Program-made: the position numbers and the translations under genes
Source of the DNA: Patella vulgata
Taxonomy: Eukaryota; Mollusca; Gastropoda; Patellidae
Assembly: GCF_932274485.2 (NCBI RefSeq)
Contig: NC_065881.2
Span: 88,264,724-88,328,723, forward strand
Reading direction: 5' to 3'
DNA: 64,000 nucleotides
Part shown: positions 1-10,979 of the stretch, piece after piece
Numbering within the stretch: position 1 is the stretch's first letter
Layout: each line of letters starts with the position of its first letter
The notes under the pieces: generated by a model
Seen by the model: only the letters and a program-made list of their open reading frames with translations
Database searches by the model: none
Told to the model about the DNA's origin: nothing

Positions 1-118
1 TTCCATAGAAGATGTCCAGCATAGGAAAAGTCAAGTTTTCCAAGTTGTAAGTAGGAGATTTTAGAACAGGTTTTTTTTTCTGAGAACGGTGTTTTATGTC
101 CCTGTGTTCTGCACTGTG

Positions 119-238
119 TCCCTGTGTTCTGGACTAATGCTACGGGCATTCGCTAAACAGTGTGCTACGAGGCAAATGTTGCCCGGACATCGGTGCTACG
201 GTCTTCTCTTATATCGAATTACAACTATCGAGTGGTCT
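119..238 (-). repeat. SINE A fragment (old)
   Basis: A diverged internal piece of SINE A in reverse orientation. It keeps the blocks reading CAGTGTGCTA and TCTTATATCGAATT but has lost both the tRNA-like head and the 3' tail. Its divergence suggests an older insertion than the next copy. Confidence 0.6.
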
Positions 239-245
239 TTTTGAA

Positions 246-463
246 ATGAAATGAAATGGGGTTTAACGTCCTACTGTTCTGGGGCGTGGGGGGCGAATGG
301 TTAGCACGCGCGCGCTGTATCATACGGCCTGTCATTGAGTCAACTGGCGTGGTTTCGAATCCCCAGTTGTACGTGACAAGGAGTAGGGTCGCCTGTCCAA
401 CCTCGTGGGTTTTCTCCGAAATGTTAGTCCCGAAATGACCTAGTTTGTGTCGAGTGGACGTTA

Positions 464-494
<31 letters not shown>

Positions 495-741
495 CCTACT
501 GTTCTGTTCCGGACTGAGATAAAGAAAACGGGCATACGCTATACAGTGTGCTATGGGGGAAATTTTGGTCGGACAGTGGCACTACTCTTATATCTAATTC
601 CAACTGTCAAGGGATCTTTTACGTGCACACCAATGTGTACACGGGACCTCGGTTTATTGTCCCATCCGGACGATTAGACATCTGTCCTTGTCAGGTCCTC
701 CGTCCTACATCACTGACAAGGGGAAACCACGCCGGAAAAGG
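246..741 (-). repeat. SINE A copy split by a SINE B insertion
   Basis: The GAAATG tail and TTTAACGTCC end lie at 246-281, and the body resumes at 495-741 with CAGTGTGCTA, the GTGCAC block and the GACAAGGGGAAACC block. The 12-bp CCTACTGTTCTG is present on both sides of the interruption (270-281 and 495-506). This marks it as the target-site duplication of the SINE B inside. The tRNA-like head is missing, so this copy is 5' truncated. Confidence 0.85.
282..494 (+). repeat. SINE B inserted into SINE A
   Basis: The head (GGCGAATGGTTAGCACGCGC and B box GGTTTCGAATCCCC) is followed by the body and a (CT)n tail. About 70 bp between TTTTCTCCG and AATGTTAGTCCCG are missing compared with other copies. 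Perfect 12-bp duplications CCTACTGTTCTG flank it. It must be younger than the host SINE A copy. Confidence 0.85.
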
Positions 742-793
742 GTTCTCAATGCGTTTAGCTGTTATTACACAAATACCTAGTATAAAGGTTTAT

Positions 794-796
<3 letters not shown>

Positions 797-827
<31 letters not shown>

Positions 828-1018
828 GGTTTAACGTCCACTCAACACAATCATTCTTTCAATAATTCGCTGAAGCGTAAAGGTCTTTAGCAGTGGGAGG
901 AAACCGGAGGCCCGGAGAAAACCCTCGAGGTTGGACGGGCGACCCTACTCCTTGTCACGTACAACCGGGGATTCGAAACCACGCCAGTTGACTCAATGAC
1001 AGGCCTTATGATACAGCA
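797..1018 (-). repeat. SINE B copy
   Basis: A (GA)n tail followed by ATGGGGTTTAACGTCCACTC, the GGAGGAAACCGGAGG body and the B box region. It stops within the head at TTATGATACAGCA, so the A box is absent. The segment TAGGTCATTTCGGGACTAAC near the tail is deleted. Confidence 0.8.
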
Positions 1019-1029
1019 CTATTGTCTAT

Positions 1030-1690
1030 GTAACCATGCTTGAATCATTACAACACGAAACGGGAACGTGTTTATCGATATTGTAGCTCAAATATTTAGC
1101 GATTTTCTTCATAACCTTTTAGGAAACATTTTAAAAAGTCGTTATTTGGCATCGTGCTTACATTTTTGTTTTCAAACGTTTGCAATATGCAAATTAGTAT
1201 TGCATAATCTGACTCGACACCATCAATTATATTGCAAGGGTCTATATAATATATTGGCACAGTAACCAATAACGCGTGGTGTTTTAAATGTAGACAAGGA
1301 ATGTTTCATTATTCATAACATAAAAACGTAGATATAAGGAAGTTAAGTTGCTGCAAACGAACCTGTCGACCGGCGTCTTTATTTTGATTTCCACTTATCT
1401 GGTAGTGTCATTTAACTTACAAACGGACAGAGAGGAAAGACATAACGTGAGAATTATAAATGTTTTACATACTGGCATGTGTGTGGATTTAAATTCACAA
1501 ACGTATTATAACCTAAACTAAAGTGGCGACGGTTTTCATACAAAGGGCTCATAGTAAATGCATGAGAACTACAGACATTGCAAGAAATATCAAATGGAGT
1601 GAATTGACCCGAGAGCTATAGCCCGGGCTTGTACGGATAGAGACGTCACTCCAAATGAAAAAAAATGTGATTTACAAGAATACGTAATAA
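1030..1690. other. unassigned spacer
   Basis: AT-rich single-copy-looking DNA. A 65-codon open frame starts at 1068 but has no recognisable domain and no coding character. I see no repeat, RNA or regulatory structure here. Confidence 0.5.
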
Positions 1691-1692
1691 AG

Positions 1693-1978
1693 AAAGAGAG
1701 AGAAATGGGGTTTAACGTCCACTCGACACAAACTAGGTCATTTCGTGCCTAACACATGGTTCAATTTTATTTCAATAATTCGCTTGCGCGTAGGGGTTCT
1801 AGCAGTGTGTGTGTGGGGGGGGGGGGAACCGAAGGTCCCAGCGAAAACCCACGAGGTTGGTCAAGCGACCCTATTCCTTGCCTGTACAACTAGGTAATTG
1901 ACACCACACTAGTTGACTCAATGATAGACCTTGTGACACAACGCGCACGCACCGATCATTCGGCCACCCCACCCCCCT
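1693..1978 (-). repeat. SINE B copy, full length, aged
   Basis: It runs from a short (GA)n tail through the body to the A box side (CGATCATTCGGCCACCCC). A GT-then-G run of about 22 bp has expanded in the middle. The B box is degraded (GGTAATTGACACCACAC in reverse), so the internal promoter is probably dead. Confidence 0.8.
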
Positions 1979-2212
1979 TCACTGTATTAAGTTGTGATAT
2001 TGTGAAACCCTATTAATGTCGTTAGTTGATCTTTAGTATTATCATTGTTACTGTCAATATTCTAGGTAATGATTACCTTCTACTATACGGCCAATTATCT
2101 ATTATTGTTTGTCTTATTGTCATTGTGACAGCTTTTAATTATTTTAATGGTTTTGTCTGGTTATTAATGAGTTATAAATAGGCTGACTAGATGAATATTT
2201 ATCATTAACTTA

Positions 2213-3352
2213 TCAGGTTTACTGTAATTAAACCGTGGAGTATTAGGTTTACTGTAATTAATTAAACTGTGGGGTATTAGGTTTACTGTAATTAAACCGT
2301 GGGGTATTAGGTTGACTGTAATTAAACCGTGGGGTATTAGGTTGACTGTAATTAATTACACCGTGTGGTATTAGGTTTACTGTAATTAAACCGTGGGGTA
2401 TTAGGTTGACTGTAATTAAACCGTGGGGTATTAGGTTTACTGTAATTAAACCGTGGGGTATTAGGTTGACTGTATTAAACCGTGGGGTATTAGGTTTACT
2501 GTAATTAAACTGTGGGGTATTAGGCTGACTGTAATTAAACCGTGGGGTATTAGGTTTACTGTAATTAAACCGTGTGGTATTAGGTTTACTGTAATTAATT
2601 ACACCGTGTGGTATTAGGTTTACTGTAATTAAACCGTGGGTTTTTAGGTTTACTGTAATTAAACCGTGGGGTATTAGGTTTACTGTAATTAAACCGTGGG
2701 GTATTAGGTTGACTGTATTAAACCGTGGGGTATTAGGTTGACTGTAATTAAACTGTGGGGTATTAGGTTTACTGTAATTAAACCGTGGGGTATTAGGTTT
2801 ACTGTAATTAAACCGTGGGGTATTAGGTTTACTGTAATTAAACCATGGGGTATTAGGTTGACTGTATTAAACCGTGGGGTATTAGGCTGACTGTAATTAA
2901 ACTGTGGGGTATTAGGTTTACTGTAATTAAACTGTGGGGTATTAGGTTTACTGTAATTAAACCGTGGGGTATTGGCTTTACTGTAATTAAACTGTGGGGT
3001 ATTAGGTTTACTGTAATTAAACTGTGGGGTATTAGGTTTACTGTAATTTAACCGTGGGGTATTAGGTTTACTGTAATTAAACCGTGAGGTATAATGTTAA
3101 CTTTAATTAAACCGTGGGGTATTAGGTTTACTGTAATTTAACCGTGGGGTATTAGGTTTACTGTAATTTAACCGTGGGGTATTAGGTTTACTGTAATTAA
3201 ACCGTGAGGTATAATGTTAACTTTAATTAAACCGTGGGGTATTATGTTAACTTTAATTAAACCGTGGGGTATTAGGTTTACTGTAATTAAACCGTGGGGT
3301 ATTAGGTTTACTGTAATTGAACCGATGGGTATTAAGTTTACTTTAATTTGGA
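2213..3352. repeat. 30-bp minisatellite, about 38 units
   Basis: Head-to-tail units read approximately GTTTACTGTAATTAAACC + GTGGGGTATTAG. Variants include TTGACTG for TTTACTG, a TAATTAATTACACCG form and a TAATGTTAACTTTAA form near the 3' end. Because 30 is a multiple of three, one frame stays open at 3214-3402 and gives a 10-residue repeat (IKPWGI). That frame is short, lacks a partner domain and looks like a by-product of the repeat. Confidence 0.93.
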
Positions 3353-3701
3353 ATACTGCAATAGATTGGAATAGAAGCTACATTTTGTCAGATATTAATT
3401 AGTAAAGATGATAATATTAGATTTGACAAGACGATAGCAACTGCTTCCGATTTCCAATTTCTTCACGTTTGTATTTCCAACCCACGTCACACACTTTAAC
3501 ACAGACTTTCAATACAAGATAATCGCGTCTAACTCGACAAAATGTGCGTTATAACCATTTGAAGAAGGAAATTCAAGCGTAATAAAACTTGAAGAGGACA
3601 GATTAGGAAAAAAAACCCATGAAACAACTATGTTTTAGAATTGCATTGCCCCCAAGCTGGTTATCGATTGGAAGTAAAATTCTTTTATTGGTTCTTTCAT
3701 G

Positions 3702-3952
3702 GTGAGAGAGAGGGAGAGAGGGGGAGAGAGAGAGGTGTGAAAAAGAAGGGGGGGAGATAGAGAGAGGGGGGGAGTGGGAGAAAGAGAGAGGGGGTGTTAA
3801 CGTCCACTCGACAGAGAGGGGTATCGTTCAGTCAACACAAAATAGGTCATATCTGGACTAAGACAATTATACTTTAACTATTTGCTAGCGCGCAGGTATC
3901 TTTGGATGCGGGGGATGCTAATGAAACCACACCACGTGACTCATCGAAAGAC
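3702..3952 (-). repeat. SINE B copy, strongly decayed
   Basis: A long imperfect (GA)n/G-rich tail is followed by GTTAACGTCCACTCGACA, a diverged CACAAAATAGGTCAT block and a TTGCTAGCGCGCAGG block. The central part is deleted and only traces of the head remain. It is among the oldest B copies here. Confidence 0.6.
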
Positions 3953-4512
3953 CCGAAGTTTTAAAGCGCACGTTTTAGACCATTTTTGCAAACTTAAACC
4001 GTGCTCATACCCAACGGTCGTTCTTTGGTCAATTTAAACTTTTTCACCTGCTTCCAACAGACAGAAAACAAGACGGATATCTTTAAAATAACATTTTCCA
4101 TTAACCTTGCTTTATCAGGTGCTAGGTGAAGGGGACACAGCGGCGAGATTTACATCAGTGGTTTAAAGTTAAAATATTCCCAAACCTCTTACTTTGCTTC
4201 TTTGATCATCGTTAATGACCGAATGAAGAAAATATTCAGACAAATGGCTTTTTTTCATATAATTGACTCATAAAACAGTCAAATTGGTTATTGCAGATTA
4301 TAAAACTTTTAGCGGGTTTTCTGAACAAACCATTATTCTATTAGCAAGCTACCAGACGTCCATTCTATTTAAATTAAAAGCCTGACATGTTCAATTTCCA
4401 CCAAATATATGTTTTTATAGAATAAGTTAGGCACCCACCGATTGCTGTACGTGTTGTTGAATCAATAGAATCCAGTTTTACACTAGGTAATCTGACAAGC
4501 TGCCAGAAAAAA

Positions 4513-4650
4513 GAAATGTAATGAAATGTAATGGGGTTTAACGTCCTACTCCTCAGCACCGACTGGGCTAATGAAATAAAATAAACTGAAATGGGGTTAA
4601 CGCTCTACTGTTGTGCCCCGACTGGATTAATGACGACAGGGCATCGATTA
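4513..4650 (-). repeat. duplicated SINE A tail
   Basis: Two tail units follow each other, each with GAAATG-type ends, GGGGTTTAACGTCC or GGGGTTAACGCTC, and a CGACTGGGCTAATGA or CGACTGGATTAATGA end. No body follows. The first unit joins the second at TAATGAAAT, matching the larger tail array at 30.4 kb. Confidence 0.65.
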
Positions 4651-4684
4651 GTGACCAGGGATATCTTCTACAGTTAGACAAACA

Positions 4685-4949
4685 GAGAGACAGAAAAATG
4701 GGGTTTAACGTCCACTCGACACAAACTAGGTCATTTCGGGACTAACATATGGTTTAATTTCATTTCAATAATTCGCTTGCGCGTAGGGGTCTTTAAAAGT
4801 GGGAGGAAACCGGAGGACCCGGAGAAAACCCACGAGGTTGGACAGGCGACCCTAATCCTTGTCACGTACAACCGGGGATTCGAAACCACGCCAGTTGAAT
4901 CAATGACAGGCCTTATGATACACGGACGTGCTAACCATTCGGCCATCCA
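4685..4949 (-). repeat. SINE B copy, near full length
   Basis: It shows the GGGGTTTAACGTCCACTC end, the ATTTCAATAATTCGCTTGCG block, the GGAGGAAACCGGAGGACCCG body, the B box (GGGGATTCGAAACCACGCC in reverse) and the A box (CTAACCATTCGGCCATCC in reverse). All modules are present, so it can serve as a reference for the family. Confidence 0.88.
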
Positions 4950-5149
4950 GAGAGAGGGGAAAGGTTGTGGAGTATATAGTAGCGTTATACAATCAGAGAG
5001 AGAGAGAGAGAGAGAGATAGAGAGAGAGAGAGGGGGCGCTATCCAACCCCTATTTAGACAATTGGTTTTGTCTACATAACGACTATATATAATATATTGA
5101 ATTACAATATCTAGTTTCTCCCAGATAAAAATATATCTGTCGTAATTTG

Positions 5150-5392
5150 GGGGGATTGAATGGCCGAATGGTTGTACGTGACAAGGAATAGGGTCGTCTG
5201 TCCAACCTTGTGGGTTTTCTCCGGGGTCTCTAGTTTCCTCCCAGTGGGAGTCGCACTGCTAAAGACCCCTACGCGCAAACGAATTATTGAAATAAAATTG
5301 AACCATGTGTTAGTCCTGAAATGACCTAGTTTGTGTCGGGTGGACGTTAACACCCCCCTCTCTCTATCTCTCTCTCTCTATCTATCTCTCCT

Positions 5393-5427
<35 letters not shown>

Positions 5428-5428
5428 T
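5150..5428 (+). repeat. SINE B with the tRNA B box deleted
   Basis: The head starts GATTGAATGGCCGAATGGTT and jumps directly to GTACGTGACAAGG. The stretch with the B box (about 75 bp) is missing. The body and GGACGTTAACACCCCCC end are followed by a (CT)n run with TATC interruptions to about 5428. It could not have been transcribed from its own promoter after this deletion. Confidence 0.82.
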
Positions 5429-5604
5429 TTTAAAATGTATTCACAAAGTATATACATTAATATTTTAACCCCCAGGTAAATAAAACATTCCTAAAATGGC
5501 TATGTAATTCACATTCTAAGAGAAAACGTTCTTCATTTTCAACTTTATCGGTACAATGAAAACAAAGACGGTTCTCAACGGGGATTCCTTCACATCGCCA
5601 AGTT

Positions 5605-5930
5605 GATTGGAGAGCCGTGATGGCTCAAAGTGAAGGTCTCTTTTTCAATCTTTGTGTTGGCCGAGAAAGTTCGTTGTGGTTTTCCTGCGAGAGTCCCCCT
5701 TGTCAGTGGAAAGGGGGCCTGGCAAGGACCAACGTATAGCCGCTCGGGTGCTACGAAAAACTAAAGTCCTGAGTACACATTCACATGTACGTTAAAGATC
5801 CCATGGCAGTTTTAATTCGATAAAAGAGTAGGCTTCAGCGCCGATGTCTGGGTAAATTTTGCTCATAGCACACTGCGTATTTTCGTCATCTTTCGATCAG
5901 TCGATGCAGGGTGTTAAACCTCATTTCATT
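5605..5930 (+). repeat. SINE A copy, old, full span
   Basis: The head is recognisable as GAGCCGTGATGGCTCAAAGTG. The GGCCGAGAAAGTTCGT junction, the GTACGTTAAAGATCCCATGG block and the CATAGCACACTGCGTA block follow, and it ends at GGGTGTTAAACCTCATTTCA. Many substitutions place it among the older A copies. Confidence 0.75.
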
Positions 5931-6125
5931 TTATGCGTTGGTTTGGTTTCAGGCATATCAGTCTGTTTCTTTGATCGATATACGTTAATCGATAAATCTG
6001 GTGTTGTTTTCAACTGTCGACAGTGTAAACTAAGTATGAAATTATACTAAACGTTATCAACAGGCCGGCGTCCATTCGCGCTTTTAGAAACATATATTCG
6101 TATAGAGTTTTCACTGACATTAATC

Positions 6126-6277
6126 GAAATAAAATAAAATGAGATTTGAAATCCTACTTTGTTCTACCGACTGGGCTAATTAAAACGGGCATACGTCATA
6201 AAATGTGTTGTGATGGAAATATGACCTACTCTTATATCGAATTTCAACTGTCTCGGGCTCTTTTACGTGCACGAAAC
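6126..6277 (-). repeat. SINE A 3' fragment
   Basis: An AAATAAAATAAAATGAGATT tail, then CGACTGGGCTAATTAAAACG, GCATACGTCATA and CTCTTATATCGAATTTCAAC up to the GTGCACG block, where it stops. It is consistent with 5' truncation. Confidence 0.7.
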
Positions 6278-6663
6278 AGGTAATTTCAACGCAATTCTGT
6301 ATGTTATTGGCTACCTGACTCCTTGAAGATGAACTATATAAATTAGTTTTGTAAACATTCGCGGTGTACTCGAAATAAAAAAGGAATTTTGAGTGGCTTG
6401 CTGTCATCTTCGCCGTTTAAATTTGGTTTATAGTTATGAGCACATAAAGTACAAACAATAGTCTGCCAATTACTGTAAGCATTTAATTGAAATATTTTTT
6501 TGAAGTGGTAGACTTGAGTTACAAGACCAATATAATTGTTATTTGTAGTTGACTCGAATTACAAGAACACTGTTAAACCGCTAGAAGATAATTGAAGAGC
6601 GCATGAATGGAATAATTCGGTGTTAAATAACTGACAGCTTTGTACATTCCATTCGTATCCTTC

Positions 6664-6915
6664 CACAAGATTCTGGTTGGGGGACAATCTTATCCCTCCC
6701 CTCCACAGTATTAGATTATGGTTGGTAGGTAACCCTATCCCACCACAGTATTAGATTCTGGTTGAGGGGTAATCTTGTCCCTCCACAGTATTAGAGTCTG
6801 GTTGGGGGGTAATCCTATCCCTCCACAATATTAGATTCTGGTTGAGGGGTAATCCTATCCCGCCACAGTATTAGATTCTGGTTGGGGGGTAATCCTATCC
6901 CACTAAACTATTAGA
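6664..6915. repeat. 40-bp minisatellite, about 6 units
   Basis: The unit is CCACAGTATTAGATTCTGGT followed by TGGGGGGTAATCCTATCCCT. Point variants (TGAGGGGTAATCTTGTCC, TTGGTAGGTAACCC) distinguish the units. There are no flanking copies elsewhere in the window. Confidence 0.9.
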
Positions 6916-7181
6916 TTCTCGTTTCTCCAAGGTTAAAACAATTTCATATGATTTGCCTTTTATGTAATTACCATCATGTTGTTGTTTTAGAATGATTAAT
7001 AATTATTCATTATGTACACGTAAACAAACTTATCGTGTTGTAGAGATCGTTATTTATAATAACTATTCAATTTGCACGTGTTTAACAGGTAAAATATTGT
7101 AATTAACAGGTAGATCTGTACACCTGTTTAATCTTTATGATTATCATAATCAGTAACATTCCTCACATTAATCGATTCCTA

Positions 7182-7484
7182 ATGAAATGGGGTTTAACGT
7201 CCTACTGTTCAGTTCCTACAGGGCTATTAAAGACGGGCATAGATCATATAGTGTACTATGAGGGACATTACTGTCTACTCTTATATCCAACTGTCTAGGG
7301 ATCTTTTACGTGCACGTAACCAAGAGATGGTCATTTCTGGACTAACATATGGTTCCATTTTCTTTCAATAATTCGCTTGCGCGTAGGGTTATTTAGTAGT
7401 GGGTGGAAACCGGAGGACTCGGAGAACACCCGAGGTTGGACAGGCCTTATTATACAACGCGCACGCGCTAACCATTCGGCCATC
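7182..7484 (-). repeat. SINE A tail fused to a tailless SINE B
   Basis: 7182-7320 is a SINE A 3' part running from AATGAAATGGGGTTTAACG to the GTGCACGTAAC block. 7321-7484 is SINE B from GGTCATTTCTGGACTAACAT to the A box (CTAACCATTCGGCCATCC), with its B box stretch deleted and its own TTTAACGTCC tail absent. The B part needs a 3' end to have been retroposed, so this is a recombinant or a deletion scar between two adjacent copies. Confidence 0.7.
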
Positions 7485-7526
7485 CAACCTCTCTCAGTCA
7501 TTAAGCAGTATGTTCGTAGAGGGTTA

Positions 7527-7804
7527 CAGGGGGTTGTGTTGCCGAATGGTTAGCACGTGCTCGCTGTATCATAAGGTCTGCCATTGAGTCACTTGGCGTG
7601 GTTTCGATTCCCCGGTTGTACGTGACAAGGAGTAGGGTCGCCTGTCCAAACTCATGGGTTTTGTCCGGGTCCTCCGGTTTACTCCCACTGCTAAAGACCC
7701 CTACGCGCGAGCGAATTATTTAAATAAAATTGAACCATGCGTTGGTCTCGAAATGACCTAGTTTGTGTCGAGTGGGCGTTAAACCCCATTTGTCTCTCTC
7801 TCTC
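7527..7804 (+). repeat. SINE B copy, full length
   Basis: Head TTGCCGAATGGTTAGCACG, B box GGTTTCGATTCCCCGG, body, and the end GGGCGTTAAACCCCATTTG before (TC)n. It follows the preceding reverse copy closely, giving an inverted pair of B elements within 350 bp. Confidence 0.88.
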
Positions 7805-7994
7805 ATGCTCGTGCAATTTGCTAGGACAGAACTTTTTCTTTGGCCGCGGCACTTGCATTGTAAAGTTGATATCGTTGAATGAACAAAGAACTTGCATAAA
7901 TAAAAATATTTGCCAGAGTCAAATCAAAGTCATCATTTTATATGTGTATTGTTAGTAACCAGGTAGTAGTGATTAAGTAGGTGTTAAAACTGTG

Positions 7995-8049
7995 ACTATT
8001 GAATGATATACACCACTATTGTCCAGGTTTGTATATTCAATAGTGATGG
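7995..8049. repeat. short inverted repeat
   Basis: ACTATTGAAT and ATTCAATAGT face each other about 25 bp apart and could form a small hairpin. No element family is recognisable. Confidence 0.4.
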
Positions 8050-8235
8050 GTGTTATAAATAGTCATGCCTTTACACCAGTAGTGACATCTTTTACAGCTA
8101 CTGTAATTAATGACTACTGTATAATTTCTAACCGCTGTCTATAGGATAATGATGATATGATTTAAAGACAAAAAGGTCTAGGTTCATAAATCAACGGTGT
8201 CAGATTACCAGTGTTGGGCATCGTTTTTTTATATC

Positions 8236-8610
8236 TTAAACATACATTATGCAAGAGGTAAATCTGTCTATTGGAGGTCTTTCTTTAGGCCTGAAATGTT
8301 ATCTAAATTATTAATTAGACATTAATTAACTTATTCAGAACATAATCAACTCTCGATGTCATCGCTAGCCTGTGGTATTTACTGGATTAGGATTCGATTT
8401 GCTGCTCAAATTTCATTCATGATTTAATCATGAAATGGATAATCCAGACTATGTTTTGTATCGTACTTTGTATCGAGGCTAGGCCGAAAATTCAAATCGT
8501 TAAATTCTCGGTTTAGAGTGGATCAATTTGACTGAAATTTTCATCAAATTCCCTTTACATTATCTAGTTTTAACTATTATGGTGAGAACTGCCAGCTCTG
8601 TATCTAATCT
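8236..8610 (+). mobile_element. TTAAACAT-ended non-autonomous element, copy 1
   Basis: It begins TTAAACATACATTATGCAAG and contains TTTCTTTAGGCCTGAAATG, then ATTAATTAGACATTAATTAA. It ends near CTATTATGGTGAGAACTGCC. Five copies occur in this window (also 10.98, 43.25, 58.22 and 60.99 kb). The copy at 60.99 kb shows both inverted ends. There is no coding capacity. A TTAA target is suggested by the ends, but the transposon superfamily is not certain. Confidence 0.7.
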
Positions 8611-8950
8611 CCAATAATGTATCTTTAACTGCTGTAATATATTGCCATGTCTCCCCCCCCTCTCTCATTTCCCCAATTCGCGTCAAATAACCGTTATTTA
8701 GCTATATGATTCATGTTCAAGCTAGATATTCCCCAGATAGTACAACATTTGGTTATCGTCAAAACCTTTATTTGATGAAAATTGTTTGTGAAATATCTTC
8801 ACGTAGTCTGATAACAGAACCCCCCCTTTAGAATAAAACATAGTCTGATACACACGGGATTATACTAATACACATACATGTATATAGGATATCTTCAACC
8901 AATTCAGTCTCTCCATACCAGGTTTCACTTAGATGTTTGACAGCCTGACG

Positions 8951-9214
8951 GGGGGGTTGGATGGCCGAATGGTTAGCACGCGCGTGCTGTATCATAAAGC
9001 CTGTCATTGAGTCAACGGGCGTGGTTTAGAATCCCCGGTTGTACGTGACAAGGAGTATGGTCGCCTGTCCAACCTCGTGGGTTTTCTCCGGGTCATCCGG
9101 TTTCCTCCCACTACGAATTATTGAAATAAAATTGAACCGTGTGTTAGTCCCGAAATGACCTAGTTTGTGTCGAGTGGACGTTAAACCCCATCTCTCTCTC
9201 TCTCTCTCTCTCTC
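8951..9214 (+). repeat. SINE B, full length with a clear TSD
   Basis: The head GGATGGCCGAATGGTTAGCA, the B box region, a body missing the CTGCTAAAGACCCCTACGCG block and a (CT)n tail are present. It is flanked by TTGACAGCCTGACG (8937-8950) and TTGACAGTCTGACG (9215-9228), a 14-bp duplication with one difference. This locates the SINE B ends exactly. Confidence 0.92.
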
Positions 9215-9378
9215 TTGACAGTCTGACGATTTCAATTACGCCCCCACCCCATGTCCATTGATTATCATTGATTATCCTCCTTATTATAACATTGTTGGGT
9301 TTTTCTTGGCTCTGGACTATATCTCTCTCTATATATATATATAACACAGTCGAAGATTATCGAACTCATTCCCCAGAG

Positions 9379-9524
9379 AATCTCCTACGAGTTTATTTTT
9401 TGATATAAAAAACATCACGATAAATCGATGAAGTAAAAAAAAACCCGAGGTTTCGCCGAGTATTTTTTACGTTATCGACGAGTCTTGATATTTGTTTTAT
9501 ATCAAAACAGACTCGTAGGAGATT
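9379..9524. mobile_element. foldback hairpin element
   Basis: AATCTCCTACGAGT at the left is matched by ACTCGTAGGAGATT at the right. The pairing continues inward through TTTGATATAAAA, GATAAATCGATGAAGTAAAA and CCCGAGG against their complements. The whole 146 bp can fold on itself with few mismatches. No open frame or obvious target duplication was seen. Confidence 0.75.
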
Positions 9525-9722
9525 TTATTTATGACCCATCCCTTTCTCATGCTCCCAAATAAATAAATATAATTCTTTGCTATATATTTTATTTTACGGA
9601 ACCTGATTACATTATGGCGTAGTGATACATCATTTTTTGACAGCGAGTCACCCGTTGCAAAATCCTATATATTGACCCGGTGTTTTCTTTAAGGTCAAAG
9701 TCACTACTAGGCTAACACATTT

Positions 9723-9795
9723 GGTTCGTTCGTTTCTGGGGTTTTACGTCCACTTCCACCTAAGGTGATATCGTAGACAAGCTAACACATTTATA
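9723..9795 (-). repeat. fragment of a SINE B-related tail
   Basis: GGGGTTTTACGTCCACTTCC followed by ACCTAAGGTGATATCGTAGA resembles the 3' end of the related SINE at 24.57 kb (CGCTTCCACCGACGGTGCAT). A third such tail lies at 22.17 kb. Only the tail is present. Confidence 0.5.
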
Positions 9796-9891
9796 GTATT
9801 TTCTTTTTTATACAAAAAAAAAAAGTTCTTCCTCTTTAATCGACCAATCAAATTCACGCAAAGCGATATCCCCTAATTAGGGAGACAAAGA

Positions 9892-9978
9892 GAAATAAAT
9901 GGGGTTTAACGTCCACTCGACACAAACTAGGTCATTTCGGGACTAACACATAGTTCAATTTTATTTCAATATTTCGAT
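9892..9978 (-). repeat. SINE B 3' end, 5' truncated
   Basis: About 85 bp from GAGAAATAAATGGGGTTTAA to TTTCAATATTTCG, cut in the body. Only the reverse-transcription start of the family is retained. Confidence 0.75.
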
Positions 9979-10274
9979 AAACACGTTTACTGTCTGCGTG
10001 CATCTTGTCCACAAGTTTGTTTTGTGCTTGTTTTTTTTTTATGTGAGGTGTCGACCTCCCATAATTTATATTAATGTATACATTGCAGAATCAATAATAT
10101 GTGAGCGTCACCAGGATTCGAACCTGAAATTTGTTTTCGATTTTCCTAACCAACAAAACGACTAGGTGTATATATTATAAATATGCGTCTTGTCCGTGGG
10201 TTTGTCTTGTGTGTTTGTATGTGCGGTGTCACCTTCCCTGCCCCTCCCCACCCCACACGACCCGACCCCACGCA

Positions 10275-10415
10275 TACCCTTATGGTCGTTCGGATAGGAC
10301 GAAAAACTGAGATATAAAAATATTCGCATAACACACTGTATGGTGTATGTCCTTCTTCATTATCCCAGTCAGAGCAGAACCGTAGGACGTTGACAGCCAT
10401 TTCAATTTATTTCAC
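10275..10415 (+). repeat. SINE A 3' part with internal deletion
   Basis: GTCGTTCGGATAGGACGAAAAACTGAG is joined to CATAACACACTGTATGGTGTATG, skipping the GTGCACGTAAAAGATCCC block. It ends GTAGGACGTTGACAGCCATT and TTCA repeats. Confidence 0.7.
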
Positions 10416-10772
10416 AACATCAAAGATTGAATAATAGTGACTAAGATTCACAGCTAACGACTGTCCTAGGGGTATAACGTATAAAGTGTTAAGACATTAA
10501 TCTAAAATCCCTCATATTAACCAGACATCTAAACTATTAATTCCCTACCAGCTGATTATTACACTCCAAACACTAATTAGATTTTCATCCATTTTGATTA
10601 AAATTAGAGAGAAAAGGCTTGAAGATGTTGGACGTAATGAACCGGATTGGTTAAGATGTGTACAGTATATTCGATGGAAATAGATCGTTATTAATGAGAT
10701 AACCTCAAGTATTTAAAAACTGCATGGTTAGCATGTATTTATGGTTCCTGGTCAATGTTAGAGGTGTAAATA

Positions 10773-10779
<7 letters not shown>

Positions 10780-10807
<28 letters not shown>

Positions 10808-10937
10808 AATGGGGTTTAACGTCCACTCGACACAAACTAAGTCATTTCGGGACTAACATATGGTTTAATTTTATTTCAATAATTCGCTTGCGCGTAGGGG
10901 TCTTTAGCAGTAGGAGGAAACCGGAGGCCCGTGTAAA
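10780..10937 (-). repeat. SINE B 3' half
   Basis: A (GA)n tail, GGGGTTTAACGTCCACTCG, and body up to GGAAACCGGAGGCCCG. It is cut in the body, without the tRNA head. Confidence 0.85.
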
Positions 10938-10979
10938 TACGAGTTCCAAATTCCAAGACCATATTTATAGGGGAAATAT

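Noticed and set aside
2213-3352. A CRISPR array, because of regular units of 30 bp.
   Set aside because: Units are contiguous without unique spacers, and the DNA is eukaryotic. It is a minisatellite.
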